Shown here: positions 1 to 10,552 of the stretch, one piece after another
How the letters are laid out: each line of letters starts with the position of its first letter
Position numbering within the stretch: the stretch's first letter is position 1
Assembly: GCF_000217935.1 (NCBI RefSeq)
Contig: NZ_AFHI01000022.1
Location: forward strand, 1-61,343
DNA: 61,343 nt
Reading direction: 5' to 3'
Source: Rheinheimera sp. A13L
GTDB lineage: Bacteria; Pseudomonadota; Gammaproteobacteria; Enterobacterales; Alteromonadaceae
Position numbers and translations under genes: made by a program
Notes under the pieces: generated by a model
What the model was told of the DNA's origin: nothing
The model's input: the letters and a program-made list of their open reading frames with translations, nothing else
Database searches by the model: none

Positions 1-59
1 ATTTTTTATATGTGTTTCAGGGCAACAAAGCTCCCTATGGGCCATAGGTGCTAACCAGT

Positions 60-2072
60 TCAGACTTTGAACTGGTCTACAGATTGGCGTAACTCTTCAG
101 CTAAACGAGCCACTTCATGACTGGACTGAGAGGTTTGCTCTGCACCAGAGGCTGTTTGTTCAGCAATAGTGACTATGGATTCTAATAAGTGGCTGATTTC
201 GTTTGATACCTGATTCTGCTCTTTTGCAGCATGAGATATTTGTTCGCTCATGTCATGAGCCAGATGCACCGCATTAGTGATAGATTCCAAGGCTTGTGCT
301 GCCACTTCAGTTTGAGTCACACAGTTCTCTGCCTGCTTTTTGCCTTTGTTCATGGCTTCTACAGCCGCATGAGCACCGGTTTGCAAGACCTGAATCATGG
401 CCTGAATTTCCTGAGTCGAAGCCTGAGTTTTGCTTGCTAATGAACGAACTTCATCAGCTACCACCGCAAAACCACGACCTTGCTCGCCAGCACGTGCTGC
501 TTCGATAGCAGCGTTTAATGCCAGCAAGTTGGTTTGCTCAGCAATGCCACGAATAACATCAAGAATACTGCCGATTGAAGCACTGTCTTTATGTAATTTG
601 TTGATCACGGTAGAAGCCTGATCCACTTCTTTAGACAACTGCAGTATGGTCTGTTTGTTGTTTTCAGAAATCACTTTGACGCGCTCAGCTTCACCGTCAG
701 CATTTTTAATTTCAGCCAGAGCATCATTAGAGCTCTGCATCACGCCTTGGGAAGTGCTGCTCATCTCAGTGGTCGCTGTCGCGGCTTGAGTCACCTGAGA
801 CTTCTGCTCACGAATAGCAGCAGTGGTTTCTACTGTAATAGCCGATGTTTGTTCTGAAGCAGCTGCAAGCTGAGTAGAACGGGAAATAATGCCCTGAATT
901 AACTGGCGTAAGTTGGTGATAACCTGATTACAGTTACGTGCCAGGTCGCCAAATTCGTCCTGAGCTTTATCATCCAGACGTTTGGTTAAGTCACCTGAAG
1001 CCACTACACCTAAAATTTCGTTCACTTTAGACAATGGAACTGTGATGCTGCGCACTGTTACCATGGCGATACCTACAGCCAAACCAATGGATATAAGCAC
1101 TACAAGGAAAATGGTTGTAATAGCACCTGATACATCAGACTGAGCTCCGGCCTGGATCTCGCCAGCCACTGTGCGGGCTCTGGATAACAAGCGGTTTAAA
1201 CCATCCAAGGCTGTTTTGTTATGACTTTCTGCCTGAGCCAGTAATTTTTGTGCTTCGGCAGAAGCTGCCAACATTTGTGATTTTAAGCCTAAGATACCTT
1301 CGTCACCAGCAAGTAACTCATTAATTGCAGTAACTTTTTCGTCTAAATCTGCGACCATATCAACAGTAGCACCAGCTTCAGTTCTGATAGCGTTCATCTG
1401 CTGATTTACGCCTTCTAAACGAGACGTTACTTCGTTAGAAATAGTCTCTGCCGTTGTTGCTGAGGTGGTACGGGTTAAATCAACCACTACGCTGACCAGA
1501 GTGTTTAAACCTGTTTCCAGTTCAGTTGCTGCTTTGCTCGCTTCAGGAAAACGACGGGTCACGTCTCTGACATCACTGAAATCCAATAGTAAAGAGGCTG
1601 AATCATCTGAATTTAATTCAACATCAGATAACTGAGAGGCAATTTGATCACGTAAGCTCAGACTTTTACTTAATTCAGCGAAAAGCTTTTTACTGATAGG
1701 AGTAAAGTCAGTGTAAGCGGCTGAAACTTCTTTAAAAGAGTTCGCCAGAGTCTCTTCTTCTGAAACTACAGTTTGTAATGCTTTTGCTGCAGTCTCATAT
1801 AAAACCTGTTCTGCTCCGAACTGGTTCTCAAATTCTTTGACTTGTTTTACTTCAGTTGCATAAAAAGCCTGCAAACTGATCTTGCTCATTTTGACGAATT
1901 CACTTTGCAACACAGCACTATTCTCAAGTGCCGGTATAGAGATTTCATTTACTTGCGTGGTTGAGGCATTGATACTATTCAAGCTCATGTACGAGGTAAT
2001 ACCGATCACAAGCAGTAGTAGTGAAATAACACCAAAACCACCAATAATCCGAAGTGCTACCGTTAACTTCAT
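60..2072 (-). CDS. Methyl-accepting chemotaxis protein
   Basis: Transmembrane chemoreceptor that signals to CheA/CheW. Seen: TM1 near residues 8-28, a long helical periplasmic region to about 316, TM2 about 317-340, HAMP about 342-394, and a C-terminal signalling domain with the highly conserved hairpin tip ([20 protein letters not shown] region) intact. The sensor region is rich in Ala, Ser and Thr and looks like a helical bundle; the ligand cannot be predicted. It ends in QFKV with no CheR/CheB-docking pentapeptide of the NWETF kind. It stands alone downstream of apaH and is probably transcribed by itself. Confidence 0.95.
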   Translation of the reverse strand: MKLTVALRIIGGFGVISLLLLVIGITSYMSLNSINASTTQVNEISIPALENSAVLQSEFVKMSKISLQAFYATEVKQVKEFENQFGAEQVLYETAAKALQTVVSEEETLANSFKEVSAAYTDFTPISKKLFAELSKSLSLRDQIASQLSDVELNSDDSASLLLDFSDVRDVTRRFPEASKAATELETGLNTLVSVVVDLTRTTSATTAETISNEVTSRLEGVNQQMNAIRTEAGATVDMVADLDEKVTAINELLAGDEGILGLKSQMLAASAEAQKLLAQAESHNKTALDGLNRLLSRARTVAGEIQAGAQSDVSGAITTIFLVVLISIGLAVGIAMVTVRSITVPLSKVNEILGVVASGDLTKRLDDKAQDEFGDLARNCNQVITNLRQLIQGIISRSTQLAAASEQTSAITVETTAAIREQKSQVTQAATATTEMSSTSQGVMQSSNDALAEIKNADGEAERVKVISENNKQTILQLSKEVDQASTVINKLHKDSASIGSILDVIRGIAEQTNLLALNAAIEAARAGEQGRGFAVVADEVRSLASKTQASTQEIQAMIQVLQTGAHAAVEAMNKGKKQAENCVTQTEVAAQALESITNAVHLAHDMSEQISHAAKEQNQVSNEISHLLESIVTIAEQTASGAEQTSQSSHEVARLAEELRQSVDQFKV

Positions 2073-2181
2073 AACTTTACTCCCAGTATCCAGGCTAAAA
2101 GGGCATCATTGACCCTGTCACCACACAATAAACAATTCAAAATAGAACATTTTGAAACAACGTCGCATTATAGCGTTATTT

Positions 2182-2979
2182 TTAGTCAGAAACACTATAA
2201 CGCTGTGCCGTCTCAATACAATAGGCTGTTAAATAATTTCCCCAAACACAACCAGTATCCAGCGCATAAATTCCATTAACAGGGCTATATCCCATTAAGG
2301 CAGCCCAATGACCAAAAAAGATCTGTGGGTGTGGTTTGTGTTTCCAGAATTCATACCAAGGGATCAGCGTACTTACTTTTTCCGGATGGCGCTTTTCTTT
2401 GAGTTCAAGTGCTCCATTTGAAAGACAAAAACGCATTCGGGTACAACTGTTAATAGCGAAACGCCAGCGATCTTCATTGGTGCTAACTTCAGACCAAAGG
2501 GCTGGAGTATTGCCATACATAACTGCAAATAGTGTTTCGGGGCTTTCTCTTAACAGTTGGCTTACTTCTGCAGCTGTGTCCAATGCAGACTGTAAATCCC
2601 AATTCGGTGCCAACCCAGCGTGGACCAGCAAGAGATTCCGCTCTGGCTCAAAATGTAGCAGAGGCTGTTGCTGCAGCCAATCTACCAGTTCAGGCAGATC
2701 AGACGCCTGTAATAATTCGTCCAGTTGGTCTTTTGGATCTGTTGTAGCAAAACCATAAACGCAGGCCAAAAAGTGCAAATCATGATTTCCAAGCACTACT
2801 TTAGCTTTATCCCCCAAAGAACGAACGAAACGCAAGGTTGCTAATGAGTCTGGACCACGAGCCACCAAATCGCCACAAAACCATAATTCATCTAGCTTTG
2901 AATCAAACTGGATTTTAATTAACAGCGATTGCAACTGCTTAAAGCAGCCCTGAACATCTCCAATGACGTAACTTGCCAT
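2182..2979 (-). CDS. apaH: Symmetrical bis(5'-nucleosyl)-tetraphosphatase ApaH
   Basis: Hydrolyses Ap4A to two ADP and, in enterobacteria, removes Np4 caps from RNA. The 265-residue length is normal. The calcineurin-like metallophosphatase motifs are all visible: GDVQGC at the N-terminus, GDLVARGPDS about residue 36, and GNHD about residue 65, followed by the later His motifs (HAGLAP, FGHW). It is the last gene of the lptD-surA-pdxA-rsmA-apaG-apaH operon, 4 bases after apaG. Confidence 0.97.
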   Translation of the reverse strand: MASYVIGDVQGCFKQLQSLLIKIQFDSKLDELWFCGDLVARGPDSLATLRFVRSLGDKAKVVLGNHDLHFLACVYGFATTDPKDQLDELLQASDLPELVDWLQQQPLLHFEPERNLLLVHAGLAPNWDLQSALDTAAEVSQLLRESPETLFAVMYGNTPALWSEVSTNEDRWRFAINSCTRMRFCLSNGALELKEKRHPEKVSTLIPWYEFWKHKPHPQIFFGHWAALMGYSPVNGIYALDTGCVWGNYLTAYCIETAQRYSVSD

Positions 2980-2983
2980 AAGA

Positions 2984-3361
2984 TCAATTCAGAATATTGG
3001 GCAAAGCTAAACGAAACAAAGGTATGGCAGCTTTGAAGCTTAACTGGCTTTGGCTGGTCATTTCGTAATGACCTTGCATCGTGCCTACCGGAGTTTCCAG
3101 CACTGCACCACTGGTATAGCTGTAACTTGAACCTGGCGCCAGTTGAGGTTGCTCACCCACCACACCCTCACCATGTACTTCGGTTTCTTTGCCATTGGCG
3201 TCCGTGATAAGCCAATAACGTCTGAGTAACTGCACTGTTTCAGTGCTATGGTTTTTGATGGTAATGGTGTAAGCAAAAACATACCTGTTTAAAGCAGGAT
3301 CCGATTGAGCGGCCACATAAAATGTCTCGACCGAGACAGGAATTTCAAAACTCAGACTCAT
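2984..3361 (-). CDS. apaG: ApaG (DUF525) protein
   Basis: Small fibronectin-III-like beta-sandwich protein of about 125 residues, encoded between rsmA and apaH as in many gammaproteobacteria. Its exact role is unsettled; the family is linked to nucleotide or metal binding. The conserved [15 protein letters not shown] and GTMQGHYEM segments are present. I chose the ATG at 3361, which overlaps the rsmA stop as ATGA. A longer reading from 3391 would run into rsmA and adds ten residues unlike the family. Confidence 0.95.
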   Translation of the reverse strand: MSLSFEIPVSVETFYVAAQSDPALNRYVFAYTITIKNHSTETVQLLRRYWLITDANGKETEVHGEGVVGEQPQLAPGSSYSYTSGAVLETPVGTMQGHYEMTSQSQLSFKAAIPLFRLALPNILN

Positions 3362-4173
3362 AATTGTTGTTGCTCGTGCTGGTGCAGCCAACGGGCGATA
3401 CCAATAAATTGCTCCACACTTAATTGTTCAGGGCGCAAGGTTGGATCTATTCCCATTTCGATAATTTGCTCCGCTGTTGCAAAGTTGCTAAAGCAGTTAC
3501 GCAAAGTTTTACGGCGCTGGTTAAAGGCTTCCAGACAGACCCTGTTTAATACAGCAACAGGTACATCCTGGCGTTCTGAACTTGGTTTCGGGATAAGCCG
3601 CACCACGGCTGAATGCACTTTAGGAGCTGGTTTAAAGGCACCAGGACCCACTTCGACCACTGGCATTGCATGACAAAAAAACTGCGTCATGACAGATAAA
3701 CGGCCATAAGTTTTGGAACCATGACCAGCGGTCATACGTTCGACCACTTCTTTTTGCAGCATAAAATGCATGTTCTCAATGTCGTCAGCATAGTCAAACA
3801 GATGAAACAACAGCGGAGTAGAGATGTTGTAAGGCAAATTACCGAATACTTTTAACTTCCTGCCAGGTTGTACTAACTGACGAAAATCAAATTTCATCGC
3901 ATCAGCCTGATGGATAGTCAGCTTATCTGCCAGCACAGGGTGTTCCTGTAAACGCTGGGCCAGATCTCTGTCTAATTCAATTACGGTCAAATGTCCGGAT
4001 TTTTCGACAACAGGCTCAGTGATCGCACCTAAACCCGGGCCGATTTCGACCAGTAGGTCCGTTGGTTTTGGGCTTATGGCTTTCACAATACGTTCAATGA
4101 CGACAGGGTCGTGTAAGAAGTTCTGACCAAAACGTTTTCGGGCTGTGTGTCCCAGGTGTACTTTATCTGTCAT
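3358..4173 (-). CDS. rsmA: 16S rRNA (adenine1518/1519-N6) dimethyltransferase
   Basis: KsgA/RsmA dimethylates two adjacent adenosines in the 3' terminal helix of 16S rRNA late in 30S assembly. Seen: GQNFL near residue 16, SAM-binding [10 protein letters not shown] about residue 43, and the catalytic NLPYNIS motif about residue 113. The 271-residue length is typical. The start overlaps the pdxA 3' end by 11 bases and its stop overlaps the apaG start as ATGA, so the genes are translationally coupled. Confidence 0.97.
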   Translation of the reverse strand: MTDKVHLGHTARKRFGQNFLHDPVVIERIVKAISPKPTDLLVEIGPGLGAITEPVVEKSGHLTVIELDRDLAQRLQEHPVLADKLTIHQADAMKFDFRQLVQPGRKLKVFGNLPYNISTPLLFHLFDYADDIENMHFMLQKEVVERMTAGHGSKTYGRLSVMTQFFCHAMPVVEVGPGAFKPAPKVHSAVVRLIPKPSSERQDVPVAVLNRVCLEAFNQRRKTLRNCFSNFATAEQIIEMGIDPTLRPEQLSVEQFIGIARWLHQHEQQQL

Positions 4174-5161
4174 GTGATAACTTGGCTCTTTGCGCTAAAT
4201 AAATGGCTTGTTCCAGGGCATGGAATAAACTTCCGGGGTCGGCTTTTCCTGTGCCGGCTAAATCCAGCGCAGTGCCATGGTCGACTGATGTTCTGATTAA
4301 GGGTAAACCAAGGCTGATATTCACCGAACGGCCAAAGCCTTTATGTTTCAGCACAGGTAAACCCTGATCATGGTACATAGCTAAGACTGCGTCGGCATGG
4401 TCCAGATATTTAGCCTGAAACAAGGTATCGGCAGGCAAGGGACCTATCAGGTTCATGCCTTGTAAACGTAATTCTTCCAAAGCCGGGCTGATGATATCTA
4501 TTTCTTCGCGGCCCAGATGCCCGTCTTCCCCGGCGTGCGGATTTAAACCGCAGACATAAATAACGGGAGAGGCGATGGCAAACTTGTTTTGTAAGTCGTG
4601 ATGCAACACCGAAATCACTTTGTGCAAGCGTTCTTTAGTGATGGCTTTGGCTACATAGGCCAGTGGTATATGGGTTGTGGCCAGCGCAACTCGCAAACCT
4701 TCAGTGGCCAGCATCATCACTACATAAGGCGTATTCGACAGATGAGCGAAGTATTCGGTGTGACCGCTAAAGGGGATGCCTGCTTTATTAATAATACCTT
4801 TATGCACAGGGCCTGTGACTATGGCATCAAATTCGCCAGACATGGCCTTTTCACCTACGTATCTTAAGGTGTCTACCACATAACGCCCATTGGCTTCATT
4901 TAACTGTCCAGCGACCACCGCTGCTTCTGGCGTGAAATCAACACAAGTCAGAGTGCCAGCTTGCTGCGGCTGTGGGGATTGATTTGGCTCATAAGGTAAA
5001 AGCTGAAGCGGCAGGTTTAATGCTGCCGCTCTTTGTTGTAAAACTTCTGCGTTCGCACAGACGACCAGTTGCACTGGCCAGTCTTTTTGCGCCAACATCA
5101 CCACCAGATCAGGGCCTATACCGGCCGGCTCACCTGGGGTGATTGCTATCCTTAATGTCAT
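4163..5161 (-). CDS. pdxA: 4-hydroxythreonine-4-phosphate dehydrogenase
   Basis: NAD-dependent enzyme of the DXP-dependent pyridoxal 5'-phosphate pathway. It oxidises 4-phosphohydroxy-L-threonine to a product that PdxJ condenses. Seen: [12 protein letters not shown] at the N-terminus, the metal-site histidines in [16 protein letters not shown] and [12 protein letters not shown], and the GPLPADT motif. The length of 332 is normal. The gene overlaps surA by 4 bases upstream and rsmA by 11 bases downstream. Confidence 0.97.
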   Translation of the reverse strand: MTLRIAITPGEPAGIGPDLVVMLAQKDWPVQLVVCANAEVLQQRAAALNLPLQLLPYEPNQSPQPQQAGTLTCVDFTPEAAVVAGQLNEANGRYVVDTLRYVGEKAMSGEFDAIVTGPVHKGIINKAGIPFSGHTEYFAHLSNTPYVVMMLATEGLRVALATTHIPLAYVAKAITKERLHKVISVLHHDLQNKFAIASPVIYVCGLNPHAGEDGHLGREEIDIISPALEELRLQGMNLIGPLPADTLFQAKYLDHADAVLAMYHDQGLPVLKHKGFGRSVNISLGLPLIRTSVDHGTALDLAGTGKADPGSLFHALEQAIYLAQRAKLSHDR

Positions 5162-6450
5162 TCAGTGTCTGCCAATACTTCGATATAGGCCTGATCACGC
5201 AGTTCGCGCAAAAAATTGGCCTGTTCTTCGTTAAAACGGCGGTTAAACAACATGCGATACACTTGATCCTGCTTTTTCTCTGCAGTCATGTCTACCACAC
5301 GTTTTTCTAATAATTGCACTACGTGCCAGCCATGTTCGGTGCGGAAAGGTTCGCTAACTTCCTGTAATTGCAGGTTGTTTAACGTATCGCGAAAAGCCGG
5401 AACGTACATAGCCGGATCAGCCCAACCTAAATCGCCCCCTTTTAACTTGGAACCCGGGTCTTCAGAGTTTGCGCTGGCGAACTCGGCGAAATCCGCTTTG
5501 CCTGCTTTAAAGTCGACAACAAATTGCTTCAAAGTGTCACGGGCTTTTTCTTCACTCATGATAATGGATGGTTTGATCAAGACATGGCGTGATTTCACTT
5601 CGTTCGCTTCAGCAACGTTAGCGCCACGAATATCAAAAATAGTCAGAATATGAAAACCAGCACCAGAGCGTAAAGGACCTATTACGTCAGTTTTCTTTTT
5701 GCCACGAATCGCATCGGAGAACAATGTTGGCATTTCGTTGATATTCATCCAGCCCATATCACCACCGTCCAGCGCAGTGCTGTCAGACGATGACGCTATA
5801 GCCAGTCTTTTGAAATCACTGCCTTCACGTAACAGCTTCATCACTTTGTCGGCGCGATCTTTGGCATCGGTAATTTCTTCAGTGCTGCCCTGATTTGGAA
5901 TAGAAATCAGAATATGACCTATATTGTATTGCTCATTGGATGCGCCTTGTTCTTCCATCACTTTCATCAGGCTGTCTATTTCCTGTGGACTGATGTAGAT
6001 ACGGCGTTGCACGTTGGCTCGTAATACTTCACCTGTGGTGATTTCTTCACGGAAACGTTCACGGAATTGCTGATAGTCACCTTCTTCAGCCACTATGCGC
6101 TGACGAAATTGTTCCATCGTCAGATTTTCGCCGCGGGCAACGTTTTCCAGCGCCTGATCCAATTGTGGGTCTGTGATTTGCAGGCCCATACGGCTAGCCA
6201 TTTGCATCTGTAAGCTATTGCTGATTAACCGTTCCAGTGCCTGAGTGCGTAAAGCCCGGTCTGAAGGTAAGGTCTGACCCTGGCTTTGCGCATTGCGCTT
6301 CACCTTGTTGACCATGTCTGTCACTTCAGTATCCAATACGACACCGTTGTTGACTATGGCTGCAACACCGTCGATCTTTTGTTCTGCCGCCTGGCTCGAA
6401 AAGACCAGAAATGCGGCCACAGAGCTGGCAATCAAAAGTTGTAACTTCAT
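5158..6450 (-). CDS. surA: Periplasmic chaperone/prolyl isomerase SurA
   Basis: Periplasmic chaperone that escorts unfolded outer-membrane proteins, including LptD, to the BAM complex. Seen: signal peptide 1-21 ending at SSQAA, a SurA N-terminal chaperone region to about 170, and two parvulin (PPIC) domains at about 175-275 and 287-385 with their GGDMGWM and GGDLGWAD signatures, then a short C-terminal helix. The 430-residue length fits. Ribosome site AGGAACCT stands just before the ATG. It lies 11 bases after lptD, its best known client. Confidence 0.96.
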   Translation of the reverse strand: MKLQLLIASSVAAFLVFSSQAAEQKIDGVAAIVNNGVVLDTEVTDMVNKVKRNAQSQGQTLPSDRALRTQALERLISNSLQMQMASRMGLQITDPQLDQALENVARGENLTMEQFRQRIVAEEGDYQQFRERFREEITTGEVLRANVQRRIYISPQEIDSLMKVMEEQGASNEQYNIGHILISIPNQGSTEEITDAKDRADKVMKLLREGSDFKRLAIASSSDSTALDGGDMGWMNINEMPTLFSDAIRGKKKTDVIGPLRSGAGFHILTIFDIRGANVAEANEVKSRHVLIKPSIIMSEEKARDTLKQFVVDFKAGKADFAEFASANSEDPGSKLKGGDLGWADPAMYVPAFRDTLNNLQLQEVSEPFRTEHGWHVVQLLEKRVVDMTAEKKQDQVYRMLFNRRFNEEQANFLRELRDQAYIEVLADTE

Positions 6451-6461
6451 AGGTTCCTACA

Positions 6462-8735
6462 TTAATTATTTAGTAAATATGGGCGTCTATAACCAAAAAT
6501 TCCGTTCGATAACATGTCGTTGACTGAGAAACCAGCACCCTCACCAAAACCTTTTAATACAAATTGTACGGCTATACCGTTATCAAAAGTAGGAGGTTGG
6601 GACAAATCATTCAGTGCCAATTCAAGGTTGGTATTGATTTGGCGCTTAGCAACCACTCGAATTGCCCAGCAACAGGACTCATATTGCAAACCAAGGTTAG
6701 CTTCTATCATATGATGCTTGTTGATGTCACGATAATAACTGGCAATCAGTTTCCATTTATCATCAATGGGTGTGGTCCCCAAAAAGCCCAGCTGTGCAAT
6801 TTCGTAGTCTGAGACCTCCCGACTATAGCGGTGGTTCAATTGGATCAGACTTTTATCATCTGCTATGTAATCCAAAGTGACGTTGCTTTTCACCATACGC
6901 TCATTGCTCGAATCATACTGCAATGCGGTATTTAAGTACCAGCCTTCACTCCAGTTCCACAATAGTTCAGAGGCCAGTACCGAATCAGCAGGTTGTTTGG
7001 CGTCCGGCAGTAAATTGTCTATGGGCTGCGGATCATCCAGAAATACAATCTGACCCAGACTGAAACGGAACAACTCTGTATCCTGTGAGTCATACAAACG
7101 AGTTGTCCAGCCTATAGTCAATTGATTGGTATCGGCAATTCTGTCGAGACCCGAATATCTGTTTTCACGGAATAAGCCATAATAATCGTCTTGCAAAGGT
7201 GCTGTGTCATACAGTCCAATCATCGATTGATCGCGATAGGGGATATAGAGGTATTGTATTTGAGGTTCAAAGGTTTGCAATGAATTTGCTTTTTTCCAGC
7301 TCAACTCCCTTTCCATATTCAGTTTGGCATTGATCTGGACTTTGGGCACTGTTCTGCTGATTTCTTTTTGAACCAATAAATTATCTTGGTCGGTATTCTG
7401 CTGATAACGGGTATGCAGCAAACTGGTTTCTGCGACTAACTCGACCGCTGGTGTGATTAAAGGCCAACGGATACTGGGTTCAAGATGTAAACGGTCTGCA
7501 CTGTTGATCAGAGCACTGTCATTGCGAAAATGGGCGTATTGGCTGTGCCAGTTAAATTCAAAACCTGCAGCTAAATCCATTGGAGCAGCAGAGCTCAGGT
7601 CGATTTGTGGCAAGGCGGCGTAAGAGGGCAGATAGTTTCCAAGAATTTCAAAACCTTGCAGGCGAATTTCTGAGTTCAGATACTCACCGAAATAATTAAG
7701 GCTGGCTTGCCGGTAAAGTTGGGTATCGCTTTGGTTGTTGTAGTCAGACCCTAATTCAGACAAGTAAGCATCGTCGCTGACATCAGTAAAATCTACACTG
7801 GCACGCCAACGGTCTGACAAGTCACCACTGTGGCTGAAGTGGGTTAAATAGCGACTACCAAAGCCTGCGGGTTTGTCGTTATCATCGGGTAAAATTTCAA
7901 GTTGTAACCGGCCATTGTGATCTTCGGTAAGATAACGGAATTCGGTATTTAACTGAGCTCCTCTTTTACTCATAAAACGAGGGCTGATAGTGGCATCATA
8001 GTTGCTGGCCAGATTCAGGTAATAAGGAGTCTCAAAATCCACGCCTAATTTCTGTGAACTGCCAATCTTAGGAAACAAAAAACCACTTTTGCGTTTATCA
8101 CTGACAGGGAAGGTCATGTACGGCAAATAGAAAACGGGTACATCCTGAATTTTAATGACCGAATGCCAGGCTTCACCCCAGCCATCATCGGCATTAATAT
8201 TAATTTCATCAGCATGCAATGCCCAACTGCTGTCGTTGTATGGGCAGGTGGTAAAGCTGGCTTCGGTCAGATTGATTTGTTGTTTATCTGCGCTCATTTC
8301 TTTAGCAAAACCGCGACCAGACTGGCTGACCAACTGATAATCTGCTTCACCTAATATGGCTTTGTCTTCTTTGAGGTGAGCAGTGAAATGGCTACTGCTG
8401 ACTTTTAAATCCGGGCTGTAGTACTGAATGCCGCCACTGGCCAGCAACGTCTGATTTTTCTGACTGACCTGTGCATTAGCGGCGTTTAACATAGTGTCGC
8501 GATAAATGATTTCTATATTGCCATCAAATAATGCAGTTTGGTCCTGCATCATGCGAATTCGGTCAGACAATATTTGCAGTCTGTTGTCTTTTGCTGATAG
8601 CTGACTCAACTTGGCCGGGATCTCCACAGCACTATAACATTGCTGAATAGGTTGAGGTGTTTGCTCTTCTGCATGGGCAAGATAAGGAATACCAAGCGCC
8701 ATGATAATAAGGCGATAGATCAGAGAATGAGTCAT
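6462..8735 (-). CDS. lptD: LPS-assembly protein LptD
   Basis: Outer-membrane beta-barrel that, with LptE, inserts lipopolysaccharide into the outer leaflet. Seen: signal peptide to about residue 22 (YLAHA), an OstA/jellyroll N-domain, and a large C-terminal barrel. Four conserved cysteines are in the expected places: one in QQCYS just after the signal, one in TTCPY, and the adjacent pair in ESCCW near the end; in E. coli these form two inter-domain disulfides. The 757 residues are usual. First gene of the leftward operon, divergent from amgK. Confidence 0.96.
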   Translation of the reverse strand: MTHSLIYRLIIMALGIPYLAHAEEQTPQPIQQCYSAVEIPAKLSQLSAKDNRLQILSDRIRMMQDQTALFDGNIEIIYRDTMLNAANAQVSQKNQTLLASGGIQYYSPDLKVSSSHFTAHLKEDKAILGEADYQLVSQSGRGFAKEMSADKQQINLTEASFTTCPYNDSSWALHADEININADDGWGEAWHSVIKIQDVPVFYLPYMTFPVSDKRKSGFLFPKIGSSQKLGVDFETPYYLNLASNYDATISPRFMSKRGAQLNTEFRYLTEDHNGRLQLEILPDDNDKPAGFGSRYLTHFSHSGDLSDRWRASVDFTDVSDDAYLSELGSDYNNQSDTQLYRQASLNYFGEYLNSEIRLQGFEILGNYLPSYAALPQIDLSSAAPMDLAAGFEFNWHSQYAHFRNDSALINSADRLHLEPSIRWPLITPAVELVAETSLLHTRYQQNTDQDNLLVQKEISRTVPKVQINAKLNMERELSWKKANSLQTFEPQIQYLYIPYRDQSMIGLYDTAPLQDDYYGLFRENRYSGLDRIADTNQLTIGWTTRLYDSQDTELFRFSLGQIVFLDDPQPIDNLLPDAKQPADSVLASELLWNWSEGWYLNTALQYDSSNERMVKSNVTLDYIADDKSLIQLNHRYSREVSDYEIAQLGFLGTTPIDDKWKLIASYYRDINKHHMIEANLGLQYESCCWAIRVVAKRQINTNLELALNDLSQPPTFDNGIAVQFVLKGFGEGAGFSVNDMLSNGIFGYRRPYLLNN

Positions 8736-8877
8736 GCAACCTACTTAATACAATACGTGAAACAGGTGAAAAGGACCAGAACACCTAGCCCGCTATAATA
8801 AATCAATTTTCCGGATCCTGCTAATCCGTTATAGTGCTGACTTTGACCAGTTGACGGGGTTTGAAGTGCCAGCTCGA

Positions 8878-9867
8878 ATGCAGTTAATTCAAAGTTTTTT
8901 GACGGCGTGTTTTCCTGATGAGGTTATTCACCTCGATCCTATTACCGGAGATGCCAGTTTCAGGCGTTATTTTCGTTTTTCAGTAGCACAAAACAGCTAC
9001 ATTTTGATGGATGCTCCCACACCAGCGGAAGACTGTGGCCGTTTTGTTGCCACGCAGCAAGCATTTGTACAGGCGGGTTTACAGGTTCCCCGAATTATTG
9101 CCCAGGATCTTGAGCAGGGCTTATTACTGCTCAGTGATTTGGGCGACACTTTGTTGTTGTCTGAATTAACGCAGCATACGGTCAGCGACTTCTATCGTCA
9201 GGCATTGGCTCAATTGGCTCAGGTTCGCACCATCAGTGCTACAAGTGCAGGGCCTTTACCTGTTTTTGATCAAGCTTTTTTACTGCGTGAAATGCAGATT
9301 TTTATTGATTGGTTTTTACTTGAGCATTTGCAGCTGACACTGAATGAACAAGAGCAGGCTATGTTACAAAGGCATTTCCAGTTGCTGGCTGACACAGCGT
9401 TGCAGCAACCTCAGGCCGGTATGCACCGGGATTACCATGCCCGTAATTTGATGTTACAACAGGACGGCAGTCTGGCCGTGATTGATTTTCAGGATCTGGT
9501 TACGGGCCCTGTGACTTATGACGCCGTGTCTTTGCTGAAGGATTGTTATGTCAAATGGCCTCTTGAGCTTGTACAGTCATTAAGCCAGGAGTTTTACCAC
9601 CACCTCAAAGCCACTCATGAGTTGCCTGCCAAGGTCAGTGCTGAGCAGTTTCAGCTTTGGTTTGATTGGATGGGATTACAACGGCATATTAAAGTCTGTG
9701 GTATTTTCTGCCGCTTGTACCACCGTGACGGAAAGTCGGGTTATCTCGCTGATTTACCTCGTGTCTTTGAGTATGTACTTGAGGTTACTCAGCATTACCC
9801 AGAGTTGTATGAGTTGGATCTGTGGCTGAAAAATAAAGTACAACCAGCACTGGAGGCTAAGGCCTGA
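8878..9867 (+). CDS. amgK: N-acetylmuramate/N-acetylglucosamine anomeric kinase AmgK
   Basis: Aminoglycoside-phosphotransferase-fold sugar kinase that makes MurNAc alpha-1-phosphate in the MurU cell-wall recycling bypass, which avoids de novo UDP-MurNAc synthesis and can lessen fosfomycin sensitivity. Seen: GDASFRRYFR near the N-terminus, the Brenner-type catalytic loop HRDYHARNLM and the metal-site IDFQD. It is followed one base later by murU, the same pair and lptD neighbourhood known in pseudomonads. The start is uncertain: ATG at 8878 fits the family N-terminus, but TTG at 8851 and GTG at 8866 are in frame and none has a good Shine-Dalgarno. Confidence 0.88.
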   Translation: MQLIQSFLTACFPDEVIHLDPITGDASFRRYFRFSVAQNSYILMDAPTPAEDCGRFVATQQAFVQAGLQVPRIIAQDLEQGLLLLSDLGDTLLLSELTQHTVSDFYRQALAQLAQVRTISATSAGPLPVFDQAFLLREMQIFIDWFLLEHLQLTLNEQEQAMLQRHFQLLADTALQQPQAGMHRDYHARNLMLQQDGSLAVIDFQDLVTGPVTYDAVSLLKDCYVKWPLELVQSLSQEFYHHLKATHELPAKVSAEQFQLWFDWMGLQRHIKVCGIFCRLYHRDGKSGYLADLPRVFEYVLEVTQHYPELYELDLWLKNKVQPALEAKA

Positions 9868-9868
9868 G

Positions 9869-10552
9869 ATGAAAGCAATGATACTGGCAGCTGGTCGTGG
9901 TGAGCGGATGCGACCTTTAACGGATCTGTTACCTAAACCCTTGTTAACTGTGGCTGGTAAAGCATTGATCCACTACCATCTGGAAGCGCTCCGTGCCGCC
10001 GCAGTGCAGGATATTGTCATTAATTCTGCATGGCTAGGACATTTGTTGCCAGAGCATTTAGGCACTGGTCAGCAGTTTGGTGTGAAGATCCGTTACTCAA
10101 ACGAAGGTGCCGAAGGCCTTGAAACCGCTGGCGGTATCAAAAAAGCCTTGCCGCTGTTGGGGGATGAACCTTTTATGGTCATCAACGGCGATATATTCAG
10201 TGATTATCCTTATCAGCAACTGATGGGTAAATTAGCTCCTGACAGTCTTGCTCATCTGGTGTTAGTGCCTAATCCGCCACAGCATCCCAAGGGCGATTTT
10301 GGTATCGGTGAAACAGGTTTGGCTTTGGCTGAAGCAGCTCAGTGTTTTACTTTCAGTGGCATAGCGGTTTACCGCCCTGAGTTTTTTAGTCTGGTGGCTG
10401 AAGGTAAGCAAAAATTAGCGCCTTATTTACGCGATGCGATGGCACAACATCAAGTGACGGCAGAGCTTTATCAGGGGGTATGGCACGACATTGGTACTGT
10501 GCAGCGACTGACTGAATTATCGGCGCAACTGGAGTCTGAACATGTGGGGTAA
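9869..10552 (+). CDS. murU: N-acetylmuramate alpha-1-phosphate uridylyltransferase MurU
   Basis: Transfers UMP from UTP to MurNAc-1-phosphate, giving UDP-MurNAc for peptidoglycan synthesis. Seen: nucleotidyltransferase signature LAAGRGERMRPLT at residues 6-18 with the following PKPLL, the INGDIFSD metal motif, and a 227-residue length typical of MurU rather than the longer RmlA or GlmU. It follows amgK by one base and overlaps djlA by 11 bases. Confidence 0.92.
   Translation: MKAMILAAGRGERMRPLTDLLPKPLLTVAGKALIHYHLEALRAAAVQDIVINSAWLGHLLPEHLGTGQQFGVKIRYSNEGAEGLETAGGIKKALPLLGDEPFMVINGDIFSDYPYQQLMGKLAPDSLAHLVLVPNPPQHPKGDFGIGETGLALAEAAQCFTFSGIAVYRPEFFSLVAEGKQKLAPYLRDAMAQHQVTAELYQGVWHDIGTVQRLTELSAQLESEHVG

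Noticed and set aside
34-48. Palindrome CCTATGG-G-CCATAGG after the chemoreceptor stop
   Set aside because: Loop is only one base (or five with a 5-bp stem) and no T-run follows on the minus strand, so I do not call a terminator.
2093-2119. Possible flagellar sigma-28 promoter before the chemoreceptor
   Set aside because: Only a partial match (TCAA...GCCTGGATA) with non-standard spacing.
2172-2204. Inverted repeat AGCGTTAT / ATAACGCT around the apaH stop
   Set aside because: Seventeen-base loop, no T-run, overlaps coding sequence; could be chance.
8794-8799. TATAAT hexamer in the lptD-amgK spacer
   Set aside because: No fitting -35 element at 16-18 bases, so I do not call a promoter.
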